A stretch of 64,000 nt of DNA from Pseudopedobacter beijingensis (GCF_042678145.1 NZ_JBHUDG010000044.1:4480-68479), one strand, 5' to 3'; shown: positions 1 through 9,457, counted from the stretch's first letter. Translations and numbers: made by a program. The notes: generated by a model from the sequence alone, not told the origin.

Positions 1-1
1 G

Positions 2-88
2 GTTTTTGAAAACGTTGAAATAAATGGAGAGCTGATTGATTTAAGTAAAATTGATAAAAGTGTTAAAGGTGAATTTGAGAAGTTTTAG
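2..88 (+). CDS. C-terminal end of an unidentified protein (cut by window edge)
   Basis: An open frame enters from the left edge and stops with TAG at 86-88, giving 28 residues that end in EFEKF. The peptide (FENVEINGELIDLSKIDK) looks like the last beta strands of a secreted or carbohydrate-active protein, but it is too short to assign. It lies upstream of the rhamnose locus and may belong to it. The frame is open throughout, so the call is that a gene ends here; its function is unknown. Confidence 0.45.
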   Translation, partial: VFENVEINGELIDLSKIDKSVKGEFEKF

Positions 89-290
89 GAAATAAAAAAT
101 GGTGTTTTATAAGAAGGAATAGAGCGGATTTCAAACTTATTCGTTTGTTGTTGCTTGTTCTGTCATCCTGTCTCTCCTTTCTTCCGTCCTCCTGACCGAA
201 GGAAAGGATCTCATTAGGAAATATCCCCTAAAATCTGTACTGAGCTTGCCGAAGTACTCAATATAACAAATGCCGAAGTATCGGTATCCC
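89..290. repeat. Intergenic region with degenerate REP-like repeat
   Basis: No gene is seen here. Around 155-215 there is a decayed repeat of the kind scattered between Bacteroidota genes (GTCATCCTG followed by CCTGACCGAAGGAAAGGATCT). It resembles the better preserved copies near 5091-5327 and 60181-60262. Confidence 0.35.
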
Positions 291-325
291 AAAAAACGGC
301 TTTAATTTATAAAAGCCGTTTTTTT
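291..325 (+). terminator. Rho-independent terminator
   Basis: Arms AAAACGGCTTT and AAAGCCGTTTT flank a short AT loop, and the downstream arm runs into a T tract. It would end transcription coming from the left-edge gene before the GntR regulator. Confidence 0.7.
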
Positions 326-332
326 GTTATAA

Positions 333-350
333 ATTAACCGGCTGGTTAAT
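333..350. promoter_or_regulatory. Palindromic operator candidate upstream of the GntR regulator
   Basis: ATTAACC and GGTTAAT form a perfect 7-bp inverted repeat around GGCT, 12 bp before the regulator start codon. Placement and symmetry suit a dimeric GntR or LacI-like repressor site, so autoregulation is inferred. No equally good second copy was found before rhaT, although ATTAACG occurs near 1711. Confidence 0.45.
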
Positions 351-362
351 GAACTCGGTTAC

Positions 363-1394
363 ATGAAAGCATCTGATTTTTTGAATTTTATTTTTATTGA
401 CGAATATTCTGCAACACCCAAATATTTGCAATTAAGTGATTCTATTATTTCTGCGATAGAAAACGGGAAGTTGGTCAAAGAAGATTTGCTGCCCTCTATA
501 AATGAATTGAGCTACTTGTTGGAAATATCCAGAGATACAGCAGAAAAAGGATACCGTTATTTAAAAAAGTTAGGTGTAATTGTTTCTGTTCCCGGAAAAG
601 GATATTATGTATCCAATACAGATTTTAAAAAAAAGATAAAGATTTTTTTATTATTCAATAAGCTATCTGCCCATAAAAAAATAATATACGACTCTTTAGT
701 TTCTTCCTTAGGAGAAGATGCAGCCATAGATTTTTATATTTATAATAACGATTATATGCTTTTTAAAAAGCTAATCAAAAATAAAGATAAAGGCTATTCG
801 CATTATGTGATTATTCCCCATTTTGTAGAAGGAGGAGAAAATGCGCATGAGATTATCAATACAATCCCTAAAGAAAAACTCATATTGTTAGATAAGAAAG
901 TAGAAAAAGTTGATGGTATTTACGGAGCTATTTATGAAGATTTTGAAAAAGATATTTACTCTGCATTAGAGCAGCTTAAAGAAGGCCTAGCTAAGTATGA
1001 AACATTAAAAATCATTTTCCCGGAAAGAAGTTATTTCCCTCGTGAAATACTGAATGGATTTAAAAGATTTTGTATTCAATATGCCTTTAATTATAAAGTA
1101 GTACAGGATATATCTGCAGAACCTGTTAATAAAGGAGAAGTATATATCAATCTGATGGAAGACGATTTGGTCTCTATTATAGAGAAAGTGTTTTCTGCAA
1201 ATTTAAAAATAGGAGAAGACGTAGGGGTGATTTCCTATAATGAAACGCCTTTAAAGAAAATCTTATTGAATGGTATTACTACAGTTTCTACAGACTTTAA
1301 AACAATGGGAAGTATGGTAGCAGAGATGATTAAAAGCCAGAAGCTGGAGCATGTAGCAGTACCTTTCAAAGTTAATATACGTCCGTCTCTGTGA
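363..1394 (+). CDS. GntR-family transcriptional regulator, probable rhamnose regulator
   Basis: This 343-residue protein has an N-terminal GntR winged helix (about residues 18-82, including LLPSINELSYLLEISRDTA and the wing PGKGYYV). It is followed by a periplasmic-binding-protein-like effector domain (about 90-343) ending in a LacI-like segment (GVISYNETPLKKILLNGITT). This GntR plus PBP-like layout is a Bacteroidota type of sugar-responsive regulator. It lies directly before rhaT and the rhamnose genes in the same orientation, so L-rhamnose or a derivative is the likely ligand; that is inference from context. A palindrome at 333-350 may be its own operator. Confidence 0.85.
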   Translation: MKASDFLNFIFIDEYSATPKYLQLSDSIISAIENGKLVKEDLLPSINELSYLLEISRDTAEKGYRYLKKLGVIVSVPGKGYYVSNTDFKKKIKIFLLFNKLSAHKKIIYDSLVSSLGEDAAIDFYIYNNDYMLFKKLIKNKDKGYSHYVIIPHFVEGGENAHEIINTIPKEKLILLDKKVEKVDGIYGAIYEDFEKDIYSALEQLKEGLAKYETLKIIFPERSYFPREILNGFKRFCIQYAFNYKVVQDISAEPVNKGEVYINLMEDDLVSIIEKVFSANLKIGEDVGVISYNETPLKKILLNGITTVSTDFKTMGSMVAEMIKSQKLEHVAVPFKVNIRPSL

Positions 1395-1817
1395 AAATCT
1401 ATTAAATTTTAGTTTTCTTGTTTAATGAGAAACAAGAAGCTCTTTTATGGTACAAAGTGTGTGGTTTTGCTTTGTGTATTAGATGTTTATGTCTTGATGG
1501 ACAAAAGTTGAGAGTTTTGTTTAGTTGGTACTCCTGAACTCGTTTAAGGATCTGAAAAGTTTCGGTAAAGAGAGATTGTCCCTTCGTCTCTTCTCGCAAT
1601 AACACATTTCTTATCGTTCACGATCTTTTGAGTAGCAAAACAAATAGCAGCTTAATAAAAATCAGGAAGTTTTCAAAGAACTAATGTTACACAAAATGAT
1701 GGGGAAAACGATTAACGTACAATATAGACTCTTTTATTTCCTCCTTCCATAACAGTGCATGACAGAAGTATAAAATCAACTATCTAAATTAGCTTCACTT
1801 AAATCAATTGAACTTAA
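1395..1817. other. Intergenic region upstream of rhaT with one repeat copy
   Basis: This 423-bp gap has no convincing gene; the minus-strand ORF across it has low complexity and overlaps a repeat. At 1570-1602, on the minus strand, is a copy of an ATTGCGAG...ACGAAG...CAATCTC repeat that recurs at 50640-50666. The rhaT promoter is probably within 1700-1810, but no clear -33/-7 pair was seen. Confidence 0.5.
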
Positions 1818-2894
1818 ATGCAAGCGTTACTAGGAGTTATTTTTCACTTTATTGGCGGATTCGCCTCGGGAAGTTTCTATGTTCCATACAAAAAAGTAAA
1901 AGGATGGTCATGGGAGACCTTCTGGATTGTAGGAGGCTTGTTCTCCTGGTTAATTGTGCCCCCTTTGGCGGCATATCTTACCATCCCTGATTTCTCGGAA
2001 ATTATTCGTCAGGGCAGTAAAGATATCTTAAAATACACCTATTTGTTTGGTTTCTTATGGGGAATAGGCGGCTTAACATATGGGTTGGGAGTAAGGTATT
2101 TGGGAGTTTCTTTAGGAGGAAGTATTATTCTGGGCTTAAGTATGGTCTTTGGTTCATTAATGCCCTCTGTTTACTACTATTTTTCAGGTACAGAAGGCAA
2201 AGAAACCATAGACATGTTTTTTACCACCCGTTCCGGAAATGCCGTACTTATAGGCTTAGCCATCTGTGTAGTAGGAATTGTTTTATGTGCCAGAGCAGGT
2301 GTAATGAAAGAAAAGCAATTTTCTAAGCAAGGGAAAGCAACAGAAGAAAATAAAGATTTCAATTTTGGTATTGGTATTACAGTAGCTATAGTTTCAGGGA
2401 TTTTAAGTGCCTGTTTTAATTTTGGTTTAGAAGCCGGAAAACCCTTGGCTATAGTAGCCAATGATCTTTGGAAAGCAGCAAACCCGGGACAAGGCGAGTT
2501 CCTGTTTCAGAACAACGTTACCTACATTGTAATCCTTTGGGGAGGATTAACCGTGAACTTTATTTGGTGCATGTTCCTGAATTTTAAGAACAAAACCTTT
2601 TCTAACTATACCGATAAAAAAACACCATTACTTAAAAACTATATACTTTGTGCTCTGGCAGGAACTACCTGGTATTTACAATTCTTTTTTTACGGAATGG
2701 GCGAAAGTAAATTAGGTAACGGGCCAAGTTCCTGGATTTTACACATGGCTTTCATTATCCTAATTTCCAATGTGTGGGGTGTAATTCTAAAAGAATGGAA
2801 AGGCGTAGATAAGAAAACTTATAACACCATTATTTTAGGGATAGCTACAATTATACTTTCCATAGTAGTAGTAGGATACGGAAGAACATTATAA
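1818..2894 (+). CDS. rhaT: L-rhamnose:H+ symporter RhaT
   Basis: This 358-residue inner-membrane protein has about ten hydrophobic segments, close to the 344 residues of E. coli RhaT. Family-like stretches include GGFASGSFYVPYKKVKGWSW near the N terminus and GLTYGLGVRYLGVSLGGSII around residue 90. It imports L-rhamnose with protons across the cytoplasmic membrane. It opens the catabolic gene set, 24 bp ahead of the aldolase gene and in the same direction, which supports co-transcription. The start at 1818 puts the first membrane segment directly after the initiator, as in the family. Confidence 0.92.
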   Translation: MQALLGVIFHFIGGFASGSFYVPYKKVKGWSWETFWIVGGLFSWLIVPPLAAYLTIPDFSEIIRQGSKDILKYTYLFGFLWGIGGLTYGLGVRYLGVSLGGSIILGLSMVFGSLMPSVYYYFSGTEGKETIDMFFTTRSGNAVLIGLAICVVGIVLCARAGVMKEKQFSKQGKATEENKDFNFGIGITVAIVSGILSACFNFGLEAGKPLAIVANDLWKAANPGQGEFLFQNNVTYIVILWGGLTVNFIWCMFLNFKNKTFSNYTDKKTPLLKNYILCALAGTTWYLQFFFYGMGESKLGNGPSSWILHMAFIILISNVWGVILKEWKGVDKKTYNTIILGIATIILSIVVVGYGRTL

Positions 2895-2918
2895 AAGCAA
2901 ATTAATTATATATAGAAT

Positions 2919-5039
2919 ATGTCTGTTAAAACAACAAGTTTTAAACATGTAAGCTACCTGTGGGACGAAGCGGAAGCTGCTAAATTAGCAGGAGACGAAG
3001 TAGCTTTATTAATTTACCGCTCCAATTTATTGGGTGCCGATTTGAGATTGACAAATTACGGTGGTGGGAACACTTCTTGTAAAGCAGTAGCTAAAGATCC
3101 ATTGACTGGGCAAGAAACCGAGATCATGTGGATTAAAGGCTCAGGTGGCGATATCGGTACTTTAACTAAAAGTGGTTTGGCGGCACTTTACGTAGACAGA
3201 TTAAGAAGTCTTAAAAACGTTTATAGAGGGATTGAGCATGAGGATGAAATGGTGGAGCTATTTAACCATTGCATTTATGATTTAGCTTCTAAAGCACCTT
3301 CCATCGATACACCTTTACACGGATTTTTACCATTCAAACATATCGATCATTTACATCCGGATGCAGCTATCGCTATTGCGGCAGCAAAAGACGGAAAGAA
3401 AATTACACAAGAATTGTTTGGTGGAACAATTGGCTGGGTAGAGTGGCAAAAACCAGGTTTCGACTTAGGTTTGCAGTTAAAACAATGTTTAGATGAAAAT
3501 CCGGGAATCAGAGGAATCATATTAGGTTCTCACGGTTTATTTACCTGGGGAGATACAGCTTACGAAAGCTATGTAAATACTTTAGAAGTAATCGAGAAAT
3601 GTGCGGAGTACTTAGAAGCTAGCTACGGCAAAAAAGGACCAGTATTTGGTGGGCAAAAAGTAGAAAGTCTTGCGACAGAAGGCAGAAAGAAACAAGCAGC
3701 TAAGATCGCTCCTATTTTAAGAGGATTTTGCTCTAGCGAAAGACACATGATAGGTCATTTCACAGATGATGCAAGAGTTTTGGAATTTATCAATTCTAAC
3801 GATTTAGGAAGATTAGCTCCATTAGGAACAAGCTGTCCGGATCACTTCTTAAGAACTAAAATTTCTCCTTTAGTGTTAGATTTAGCAAAAGACGAAGATT
3901 TGTCAGATGTTACAGCAATCAAAGAAAGATTAGCTCCTGCATTTGAAGCTTATCGTCAAATGTACACTGATTATTATAATACTTGTAAACACGATAATAG
4001 CCCGGCTATCCGTGATGCTAATCCGGTGATAATTCTTTATCCTGGCGTAGGTATGTTTGCTTTCTCTAAAGACAAGCAAACGGCAAGGGTAGCGGCAGAG
4101 TTCTATACCAACGCTATTAATGTAATGAAAGGTGCAGAGGCAGTTTCTGAATATACATCATTACCAAGGCAAGAGGCTTTCAATATAGAATATTGGTTAT
4201 TAGAAGAAGCCAAGTTACAACGTATGCCTAAACCAAAGGCACTATCAGGAAAAATTGCTCTAATAACAGGTAGTGCTGGTGGTATAGGTAAAGCTATTGC
4301 AAAGAAATTTGTTTCTGAAGGTGCTGTAGTTATTTTAAATGATATGAATGCTGAGCGCTTAGCTGAAGCAGGCGAAGAGTTTAAAAAAGAATTTGGCAAA
4401 GATTCTTATGCAACTGCATTATTAGATGTAACAAATCAAGAGCAAATAGAAGAAGCTTTAGGTGAAGCTGCTTTAGCTTTTGGTGGTGTTGATATTGTAG
4501 TAAACAATGCAGGTTTATCAATTTCTAAAACAATAGAAGGGCATACTCAAAAAGATTGGGATTTATTATATGATGTATTAGTAAAAGGTCAATTCTTAGT
4601 AACCCAGGCTGCTGTAGATACAATGAGAAAACAAGCAATCGGTGGTGATATCATCAATATCGTAAGTAAAAATGCTTTAGTTAGCGGACCAAATAATGCA
4701 GGTTACGGAAGTGCTAAAGCTGCGCAACTACACTTAAGCAGATTAAATGCTGCAGAGTTAGGTGCAGATCATATCCGTGTAAACGTTGTAAACCCAGATG
4801 CTGTTATTTCTGATAGCAATATTTGGGCTGGCGGATGGGCTGAAGGTAGAGCAAAAGCTTATGGAATTACTGTAGCGGAGCTTCCTGCCTATTACGCAAA
4901 ACGTACTTTATTAAATGAGATTATTTTGCCAGCTGATATTGCAAATGCATGTTTCGCTTTCACCGGAGGTTTATTGAATAAATCTACAGGTAACGTGTTA
5001 AATGTAGATGGCGGTGTGGCAATGGCATTTGTAAGATAA
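2919..5039 (+). CDS. rhaD: Bifunctional L-rhamnulose-1-phosphate aldolase / lactaldehyde dehydrogenase (RhaEW type)
   Basis: This 706-residue two-domain enzyme has a class II aldolase domain in about residues 30-250, with the phosphate-binding GGNTSCK near 48 and metal-ligand histidines in HGFLPFKHIDHLHPDA (about 134) and SHGLFTWG (about 203). The second half is a short-chain dehydrogenase with the dinucleotide motif TGSAGGIGKAIA near 449, NNAG, and the catalytic YxxxK in YGSAKAA near 595. The aldolase splits rhamnulose-1-phosphate into dihydroxyacetone phosphate and L-lactaldehyde. The fused dehydrogenase is expected to oxidise lactaldehyde to lactate. Fused enzymes of this type replace separate RhaD and AldA in Bacteroidota and Bacillus. 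Confidence 0.93.
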   Translation: MSVKTTSFKHVSYLWDEAEAAKLAGDEVALLIYRSNLLGADLRLTNYGGGNTSCKAVAKDPLTGQETEIMWIKGSGGDIGTLTKSGLAALYVDRLRSLKNVYRGIEHEDEMVELFNHCIYDLASKAPSIDTPLHGFLPFKHIDHLHPDAAIAIAAAKDGKKITQELFGGTIGWVEWQKPGFDLGLQLKQCLDENPGIRGIILGSHGLFTWGDTAYESYVNTLEVIEKCAEYLEASYGKKGPVFGGQKVESLATEGRKKQAAKIAPILRGFCSSERHMIGHFTDDARVLEFINSNDLGRLAPLGTSCPDHFLRTKISPLVLDLAKDEDLSDVTAIKERLAPAFEAYRQMYTDYYNTCKHDNSPAIRDANPVIILYPGVGMFAFSKDKQTARVAAEFYTNAINVMKGAEAVSEYTSLPRQEAFNIEYWLLEEAKLQRMPKPKALSGKIALITGSAGGIGKAIAKKFVSEGAVVILNDMNAERLAEAGEEFKKEFGKDSYATALLDVTNQEQIEEALGEAALAFGGVDIVVNNAGLSISKTIEGHTQKDWDLLYDVLVKGQFLVTQAAVDTMRKQAIGGDIINIVSKNALVSGPNNAGYGSAKAAQLHLSRLNAAELGADHIRVNVVNPDAVISDSNIWAGGWAEGRAKAYGITVAELPAYYAKRTLLNEIILPADIANACFAFTGGLLNKSTGNVLNVDGGVAMAFVR

Positions 5040-5376
5040 GTCATAAGTTTTAAGTAATAAGACCGAGGGCCGATTGTATGAAAAGTCGTTTGTCACCCTG
5101 AGCGGAGTCGAAGGGTCATTGTAGAGACTTTCCCTAGGATCGGAACTCAGTCTTACAAAAGATAGTGCTTATTGGAAGTGAAACTTTCAACTTAAGAACT
5201 GTAATATTGTAAATAGCGCAACTCTGCTGAGGATGTTTAAAAGCACAACCTTTGTCAGGCTGAGCGGAGTCGAAGCCTCTTAAGTGTTACTTGGAGACAC
5301 ATTTCGACTCCGCTCAATGTGACAAATCTGATCTTTTAGATACCTTCTTGTGGGAGAGGCCTCTAAATACTAAATC
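5040..5376. repeat. REP-like palindromic repeat cluster inside the rhamnose locus
   Basis: Three copies of a repeat with core CTGAGCGGAGTCGAAG occur at 5091-5118 (plus), 5252-5280 (plus) and 5301-5327 (minus). The last two face each other and can form a stem. No gene is present in this 337-bp gap. Repeats of this type are common between Bacteroidota genes. Here they separate the aldolase gene from the isomerase gene, so they may alter message stability between the two halves of the locus. Confidence 0.75.
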
Positions 5377-6651
5377 ATGCTAATAGAAACAAATCAGATA
5401 GAACAGCACAATCAGGAAAACTTGTCTGCTCATCAAAGAAAGTTCAAATTCATTACAGAAGATATTTCCAATACCGAAGATATTGTCGAAAAATTAAAAG
5501 TATTTCAGATAGCAATTCCTTCATGGGCTTTGGGAACTGGCGGAACACGTTTTGGTCGTTTTTCGGGTCCGGGCGAACCTGGTACATTGGAGCAAAAAAT
5601 AGAAGATGTAGGTTTATTGCATAAGCTGAATCAATCCAGCGGTGCAATTTCATTACACATTCCTTGGGATATTCCTTCAGATGCAGAGAAAATTAAAGCT
5701 TTGGCTGCGGCTCATGGTTTAGGTTTTGATGCCGTTAACTCTAATACTTTCCAGGATCAAAAAGGACAAGAGCATAGCTATAAATTTGGATCATTACATC
5801 ACGTAGATCCTAAAGTTAGAAAACAAGCCGTAGATCATAATATTGAAGTAATTAAACATGGTGTTGCTTTAGGTTCAAAATCATTAACGGTTTGGTTGGC
5901 AGATGGTTCTTCTTTTCCGGGACAATTAAATTTCCGTGAAGCATTCCAAAATACATTAGAGTCTTTAAAAGAAATTTATAAGCACTTACCGGCTGATTGG
6001 AAAATGTTTGTTGAATACAAAGGTTTCGAACCTAATTTTTATTCAACCACTATTGCAGATTGGGGACAATCTTTATTGCTAGCGAATAAATTAGGCGAAA
6101 AAGCTTATACATTGGTAGATTTAGGTCATCACCAACCAAATGTAAATATAGAGCAGATTGTAGCTTTATTATTAATGGAAGGTAAATTAGGTGGTTTCCA
6201 TTTCAATGATTCTAAATATGCTGATGATGATTTAACAGCTGGAGCAATCAAACCTTATCAATTATTTTTGATTTTTAACGAATTGGTTGATGGTATGGAT
6301 GCTAAAGGTATAGATCATGCAACAGGTTTAGGTTGGATGATTGACGCATCTCATAACTTAAAAGATCCATTGGTAGATTTATTACAATCTGTAGAAGCAA
6401 TTAAAATAGCTTATGCACAAGCATTATTGGTTGATAGGAAAGCTTTAAAAGAAGCGCAACAAGCTAATGATGTTGTTAAAGCACAAGAAATTTTACAAGA
6501 TGCTTTTAGAACAGATGTACGTTCTATTGTAGCGGAATCAAGATTAAGAGCTGGTGCGGCATTGGATCCTGTTCAATTATTCCGTGATTTAAAAGTAAGA
6601 GAGAAGTTGACAGAAGAAAGAGGAGCTGTTAGCATAGCAACTGGATTATAG
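5377..6651 (+). CDS. rhaI: L-rhamnose isomerase, Pseudomonas stutzeri-type (RhaI)
   Basis: This 424-residue TIM-barrel sugar isomerase is close in length to the P. stutzeri enzyme (about 430). Likely active-site stretches are FVEYKGFEP, DLGHHQPNVNIEQ and FHFNDSKYADDD, where acidic and histidine residues would bind the divalent metals. It converts L-rhamnose to L-rhamnulose and is the type used by many Bacteroidota instead of E. coli-type RhaA. Its stop codon directly abuts the kinase start, indicating translational coupling. Confidence 0.88.
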   Translation: MLIETNQIEQHNQENLSAHQRKFKFITEDISNTEDIVEKLKVFQIAIPSWALGTGGTRFGRFSGPGEPGTLEQKIEDVGLLHKLNQSSGAISLHIPWDIPSDAEKIKALAAAHGLGFDAVNSNTFQDQKGQEHSYKFGSLHHVDPKVRKQAVDHNIEVIKHGVALGSKSLTVWLADGSSFPGQLNFREAFQNTLESLKEIYKHLPADWKMFVEYKGFEPNFYSTTIADWGQSLLLANKLGEKAYTLVDLGHHQPNVNIEQIVALLLMEGKLGGFHFNDSKYADDDLTAGAIKPYQLFLIFNELVDGMDAKGIDHATGLGWMIDASHNLKDPLVDLLQSVEAIKIAYAQALLVDRKALKEAQQANDVVKAQEILQDAFRTDVRSIVAESRLRAGAALDPVQLFRDLKVREKLTEERGAVSIATGL

Positions 6652-8016
6652 ATGAGTAAGAAACCCGTAATAGCAGTTTTTGATGTGGGTAAAACCAATA
6701 AAAAACTGTTCTTATTTGATGAGCATTACCGTATTGTATACGAAAAATCGGCTCGTTTTATAGAAACCGTAGACGAGGACGGAGATCCATGCGAGAATTT
6801 AGAAAGTTTAAGGCTTTCTGTTTTCGACTCTCTGTCAGAAGTCTTAAGAAAAGAAGAATTCGACGTGAAAGCATTGAATTTTTCGACCTATGGTGCAAGT
6901 TTTGTATATATCGGCGAAGATGGATTACCCGTTGCGCCTTTGTATAATTATTTGAAATTATATCCAGAGCATCTTTTAAAACAATTTTATAACACCTACG
7001 GCGGAGAAGAGGAGTTTGCCAAGAACACCGCTTCTCCCGTCTTGGGAAGCTTAAATTCTGGTATGCAACTTTATCGTATAAAATACGAAAAGCCAGAATT
7101 GTTCGAAAAGATTAAATACGCACTTCATTTACCGCAGTACTTAAGTTATTTGGTTACCGGAAAAGTATTTACCGATATCACCAGTATAGGCTGTCACACC
7201 AATTTGTGGGACTTTCAAAAAAATGATTATCACAGGTGGGTATATGAAGAAGGAATTGCCGAAAAATTTGCTCCTATTTTACCCGGAGATCAGATTGTAG
7301 AAACGGCTTTTCAGGGACACTCTTTTAAAGTTGGCGCAGGTTTACACGATAGTTCGGCGGCTTTAATTCCATATTTAGAGAATTTCCACGAACCATTTAT
7401 TCTGCTTTCTACAGGAACATGGTGTATTTCCTTAAATCCATTTAATAGTAATCCTTTGACTTTAGAAGAATTAAAGCAGGATAGTTTATGCTATATGAAT
7501 TACAAAGGGACGCCGGTGAAAGCCTCAAGATTGTTTGCAGGATACGAACATGAACAGGAGACAAAGAGAATTTCGGGACATTTTGGTGTGGGAAGTTCTA
7601 CTTTTAAAACAGTAAAGTATAATCCGGAATATATAGCATCTTTAAAGTCGAAATTTTCACAAGGAGATGATAATAAGTTTGCTGATAGGGATTTGTCTGT
7701 TTTTGAAAACGCAACCGAAGCCTATCACCAATTAATTATGGATATTGTTAGACAGCAAGAAAAATCGACTAAGCTAGCCATACAAGATAGTGGTGTGCGA
7801 AGGATTTTTGTAGATGGAGGTTTCGGAAATAACGATATTTTTATGCATCTAATGGCAAATGCTTTTCCAGAAGAAGAATTGTTTGCGGCATCAATGGCAC
7901 AGGCAACAGCTATGGGAACAGCAATAGCTATTCATAAATCATGGAATCGGACACCGATTTCGGGTAATATTATCGAATTGAGATTTTATCCACGAAGTAC
8001 AGAGGAAATTGCTTAA
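6652..8016 (+). CDS. rhaB: L-rhamnulose kinase, FGGY family
   Basis: This 454-residue FGGY carbohydrate kinase has an N-terminal ATPase-fold opening AVFDVGKTNKKLFLFDE, a sugar-domain LLSTGTWCISLNPF stretch, and a C-terminal FVDGGFGNNDIFMHLMANAFP stretch typical of the nucleotide-binding half. It phosphorylates L-rhamnulose to L-rhamnulose-1-phosphate, the substrate of the aldolase encoded upstream. The start codon follows the isomerase stop with no gap. No mutarotase gene is seen nearby. Confidence 0.88.
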   Translation: MSKKPVIAVFDVGKTNKKLFLFDEHYRIVYEKSARFIETVDEDGDPCENLESLRLSVFDSLSEVLRKEEFDVKALNFSTYGASFVYIGEDGLPVAPLYNYLKLYPEHLLKQFYNTYGGEEEFAKNTASPVLGSLNSGMQLYRIKYEKPELFEKIKYALHLPQYLSYLVTGKVFTDITSIGCHTNLWDFQKNDYHRWVYEEGIAEKFAPILPGDQIVETAFQGHSFKVGAGLHDSSAALIPYLENFHEPFILLSTGTWCISLNPFNSNPLTLEELKQDSLCYMNYKGTPVKASRLFAGYEHEQETKRISGHFGVGSSTFKTVKYNPEYIASLKSKFSQGDDNKFADRDLSVFENATEAYHQLIMDIVRQQEKSTKLAIQDSGVRRIFVDGGFGNNDIFMHLMANAFPEEELFAASMAQATAMGTAIAIHKSWNRTPISGNIIELRFYPRSTEEIA

Positions 8017-8575
8017 TGATTTTTTTTCCGAATATGCGGGCTGGAATGACAATAGCTATTTTGACACGACTGCTTCCTTTTGGGATTTATTATAAGATTC
8101 TGATTTTTAAAATCGCTCTTTTGTCTGAAAACTATTGTGGTGTTAAAAGGCATACAGACAGGAGACAGCTTGAAGACAGACAGGAGACTGATTAGAGTTG
8201 TCTTCGGGGAGTGTTCGGGTGGGCTTCGAGACCAGTCGAAGCTTAGTCGAAGGTTTCTCGAAGCAAACTCGAAGAATATAAGAGGTATTGTCGAGTCAGG
8301 GTGGGGGTAAATACGAAGCAAGTCTCTAGCAATAGCGGGCTCTTGCAGAGTTTGGCGGACTTTAACAGACTTTGATGGACTTTTTTAGGTGTTTAGATAT
8401 AGAGAATTTGCTGCTCTAGTGAACCTTATAGGATAGGTATGGTGAATTTAATCATAAATAGGGAGGTTTAAAAATTTGAAAGTTAAAAGGAAGGAAAAGC
8501 GATTTAAAAATTAGTGAGAAGTATAGATTAACTTTGTGCTGTAATCTAAAACCTTCCTTTCAAATATCGTTATAG
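8017..8575. repeat. Gene-free 559-bp region of short degenerate repeats
   Basis: The gap between the convergent kinase and UPF0104 genes has no supported gene; a 102-residue minus-strand ORF is low-complexity. CAGACAGGAGAC is repeated at 8155-8166 and 8177-8188. Several TCGAAG/CTCGAAG words lie in 8225-8275. A 10-bp tandem GACTTTNNNN occurs three times at about 8358-8387. It looks like decayed REP or other mobile sequence. Confidence 0.5.
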
Positions 8576-9457
8576 CTATATCGTTTCGCTGTTTTTTTCT
8601 TTAGCAATGGCCTCTGGCCTGAAAATAAAGTAACCTCCGGGGAGAGAGCATATCGCAGAAACGGCAAAAAATAACAGGCTTAAAGTAACGGCTATTTGCG
8701 GGTCTAATTCCAGATATTTTGAGCCATATAGAAATACCAGTTCTCTGGCACCTAATCCGCCAATTGTAAAAGGGAAAAGTGCCATAAAAGCCGATGCAAG
8801 GAAAAGAGTTAAATAAGGTAACAGACGTAGATTGTCCTGATCTTCTTTTAAGGCAAAAAGAATAAAAATAACACAAGCCACCTGCATAACCTGTAAACCC
8901 AGAGCATGCAAATGCGCCTTGGGGAATGCTGTAAAAAACTGTTTGAAAAATATTTTGTACAATAAAATATATACAGTTGTTCCGGCAATTATGGCGGAAA
9001 AGGAATAGATATTTAAAAAAGATGTTTCTTCAATAAAAGGTATAAAAGAACATATTAATAAACAGATGGCCCAAAGCCCGCTTAATTTGTCCAGAAAAAT
9101 AGCGGTGATTAACTGGCGTTTATCTGTGCCGAAATTCTTATTCAGAAAATAGATTTTATAACCTTCTCCTCCAATACCTCCGGGCAAGAAAACGTTATAA
9201 AACATACCCACAAGGTAGAGTTTATAGTTGTAAAATTTGTTGAGCGAAAGTTTTATTTGGTGGAAGAATATATTTACTCTTGCAGCGGCAAAAAGTTGTG
9301 ATAGTAAGAATGAAAGTATAGCCAGTAATAAAAATAGGGGATCGCTTTTAGTTATATTTTTCCATAACAAGTCTATATCTGTGTTTTTGAAAACCCAATA
9401 TAATGCAAATGTAGTGATTGCGATTTTTGCTGTAAGTTTGAGTCCCTGTTTAAACAC
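8576..9457 (-). CDS. UPF0104 / lysylphosphatidylglycerol synthase-TM family membrane protein
   Basis: This 293-residue integral membrane protein has about seven to eight hydrophobic helices. The segment FYNVFLPGGIGGEGYKIYFL is typical of the UPF0104 family (related to the AglD and MprF membrane domains). Members are associated with lipid-linked sugar transfer or flipping. It starts with GTG and overlaps the deacetylase gene by 8 bp, so the two are co-translated. As last gene of a four-gene envelope operon it is a candidate flippase for the sugar lipid made by its neighbours; that role is inferred. Confidence 0.82.
   Translation of the reverse strand: MFKQGLKLTAKIAITTFALYWVFKNTDIDLLWKNITKSDPLFLLLAILSFLLSQLFAAARVNIFFHQIKLSLNKFYNYKLYLVGMFYNVFLPGGIGGEGYKIYFLNKNFGTDKRQLITAIFLDKLSGLWAICLLICSFIPFIEETSFLNIYSFSAIIAGTTVYILLYKIFFKQFFTAFPKAHLHALGLQVMQVACVIFILFALKEDQDNLRLLPYLTLFLASAFMALFPFTIGGLGARELVFLYGSKYLELDPQIAVTLSLLFFAVSAICSLPGGYFIFRPEAIAKEKNSETI

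Noticed and set aside
1402..1605. 67-residue minus-strand ORF
   Set aside because: It overlaps a dispersed repeat (1570-1602) and has repeat-like peptide sequence with no domain.
2177..2461. ORFs on the other strand or frame of rhaT
   Set aside because: Shadows of a well-supported gene.
5453..5653. Minus-strand ORF within the isomerase gene
   Set aside because: Shadow frame with no independent evidence.
8013..8321. 102-residue minus-strand ORF after rhaB
   Set aside because: Low-complexity composition over the repeat patch, no family and no operon context.
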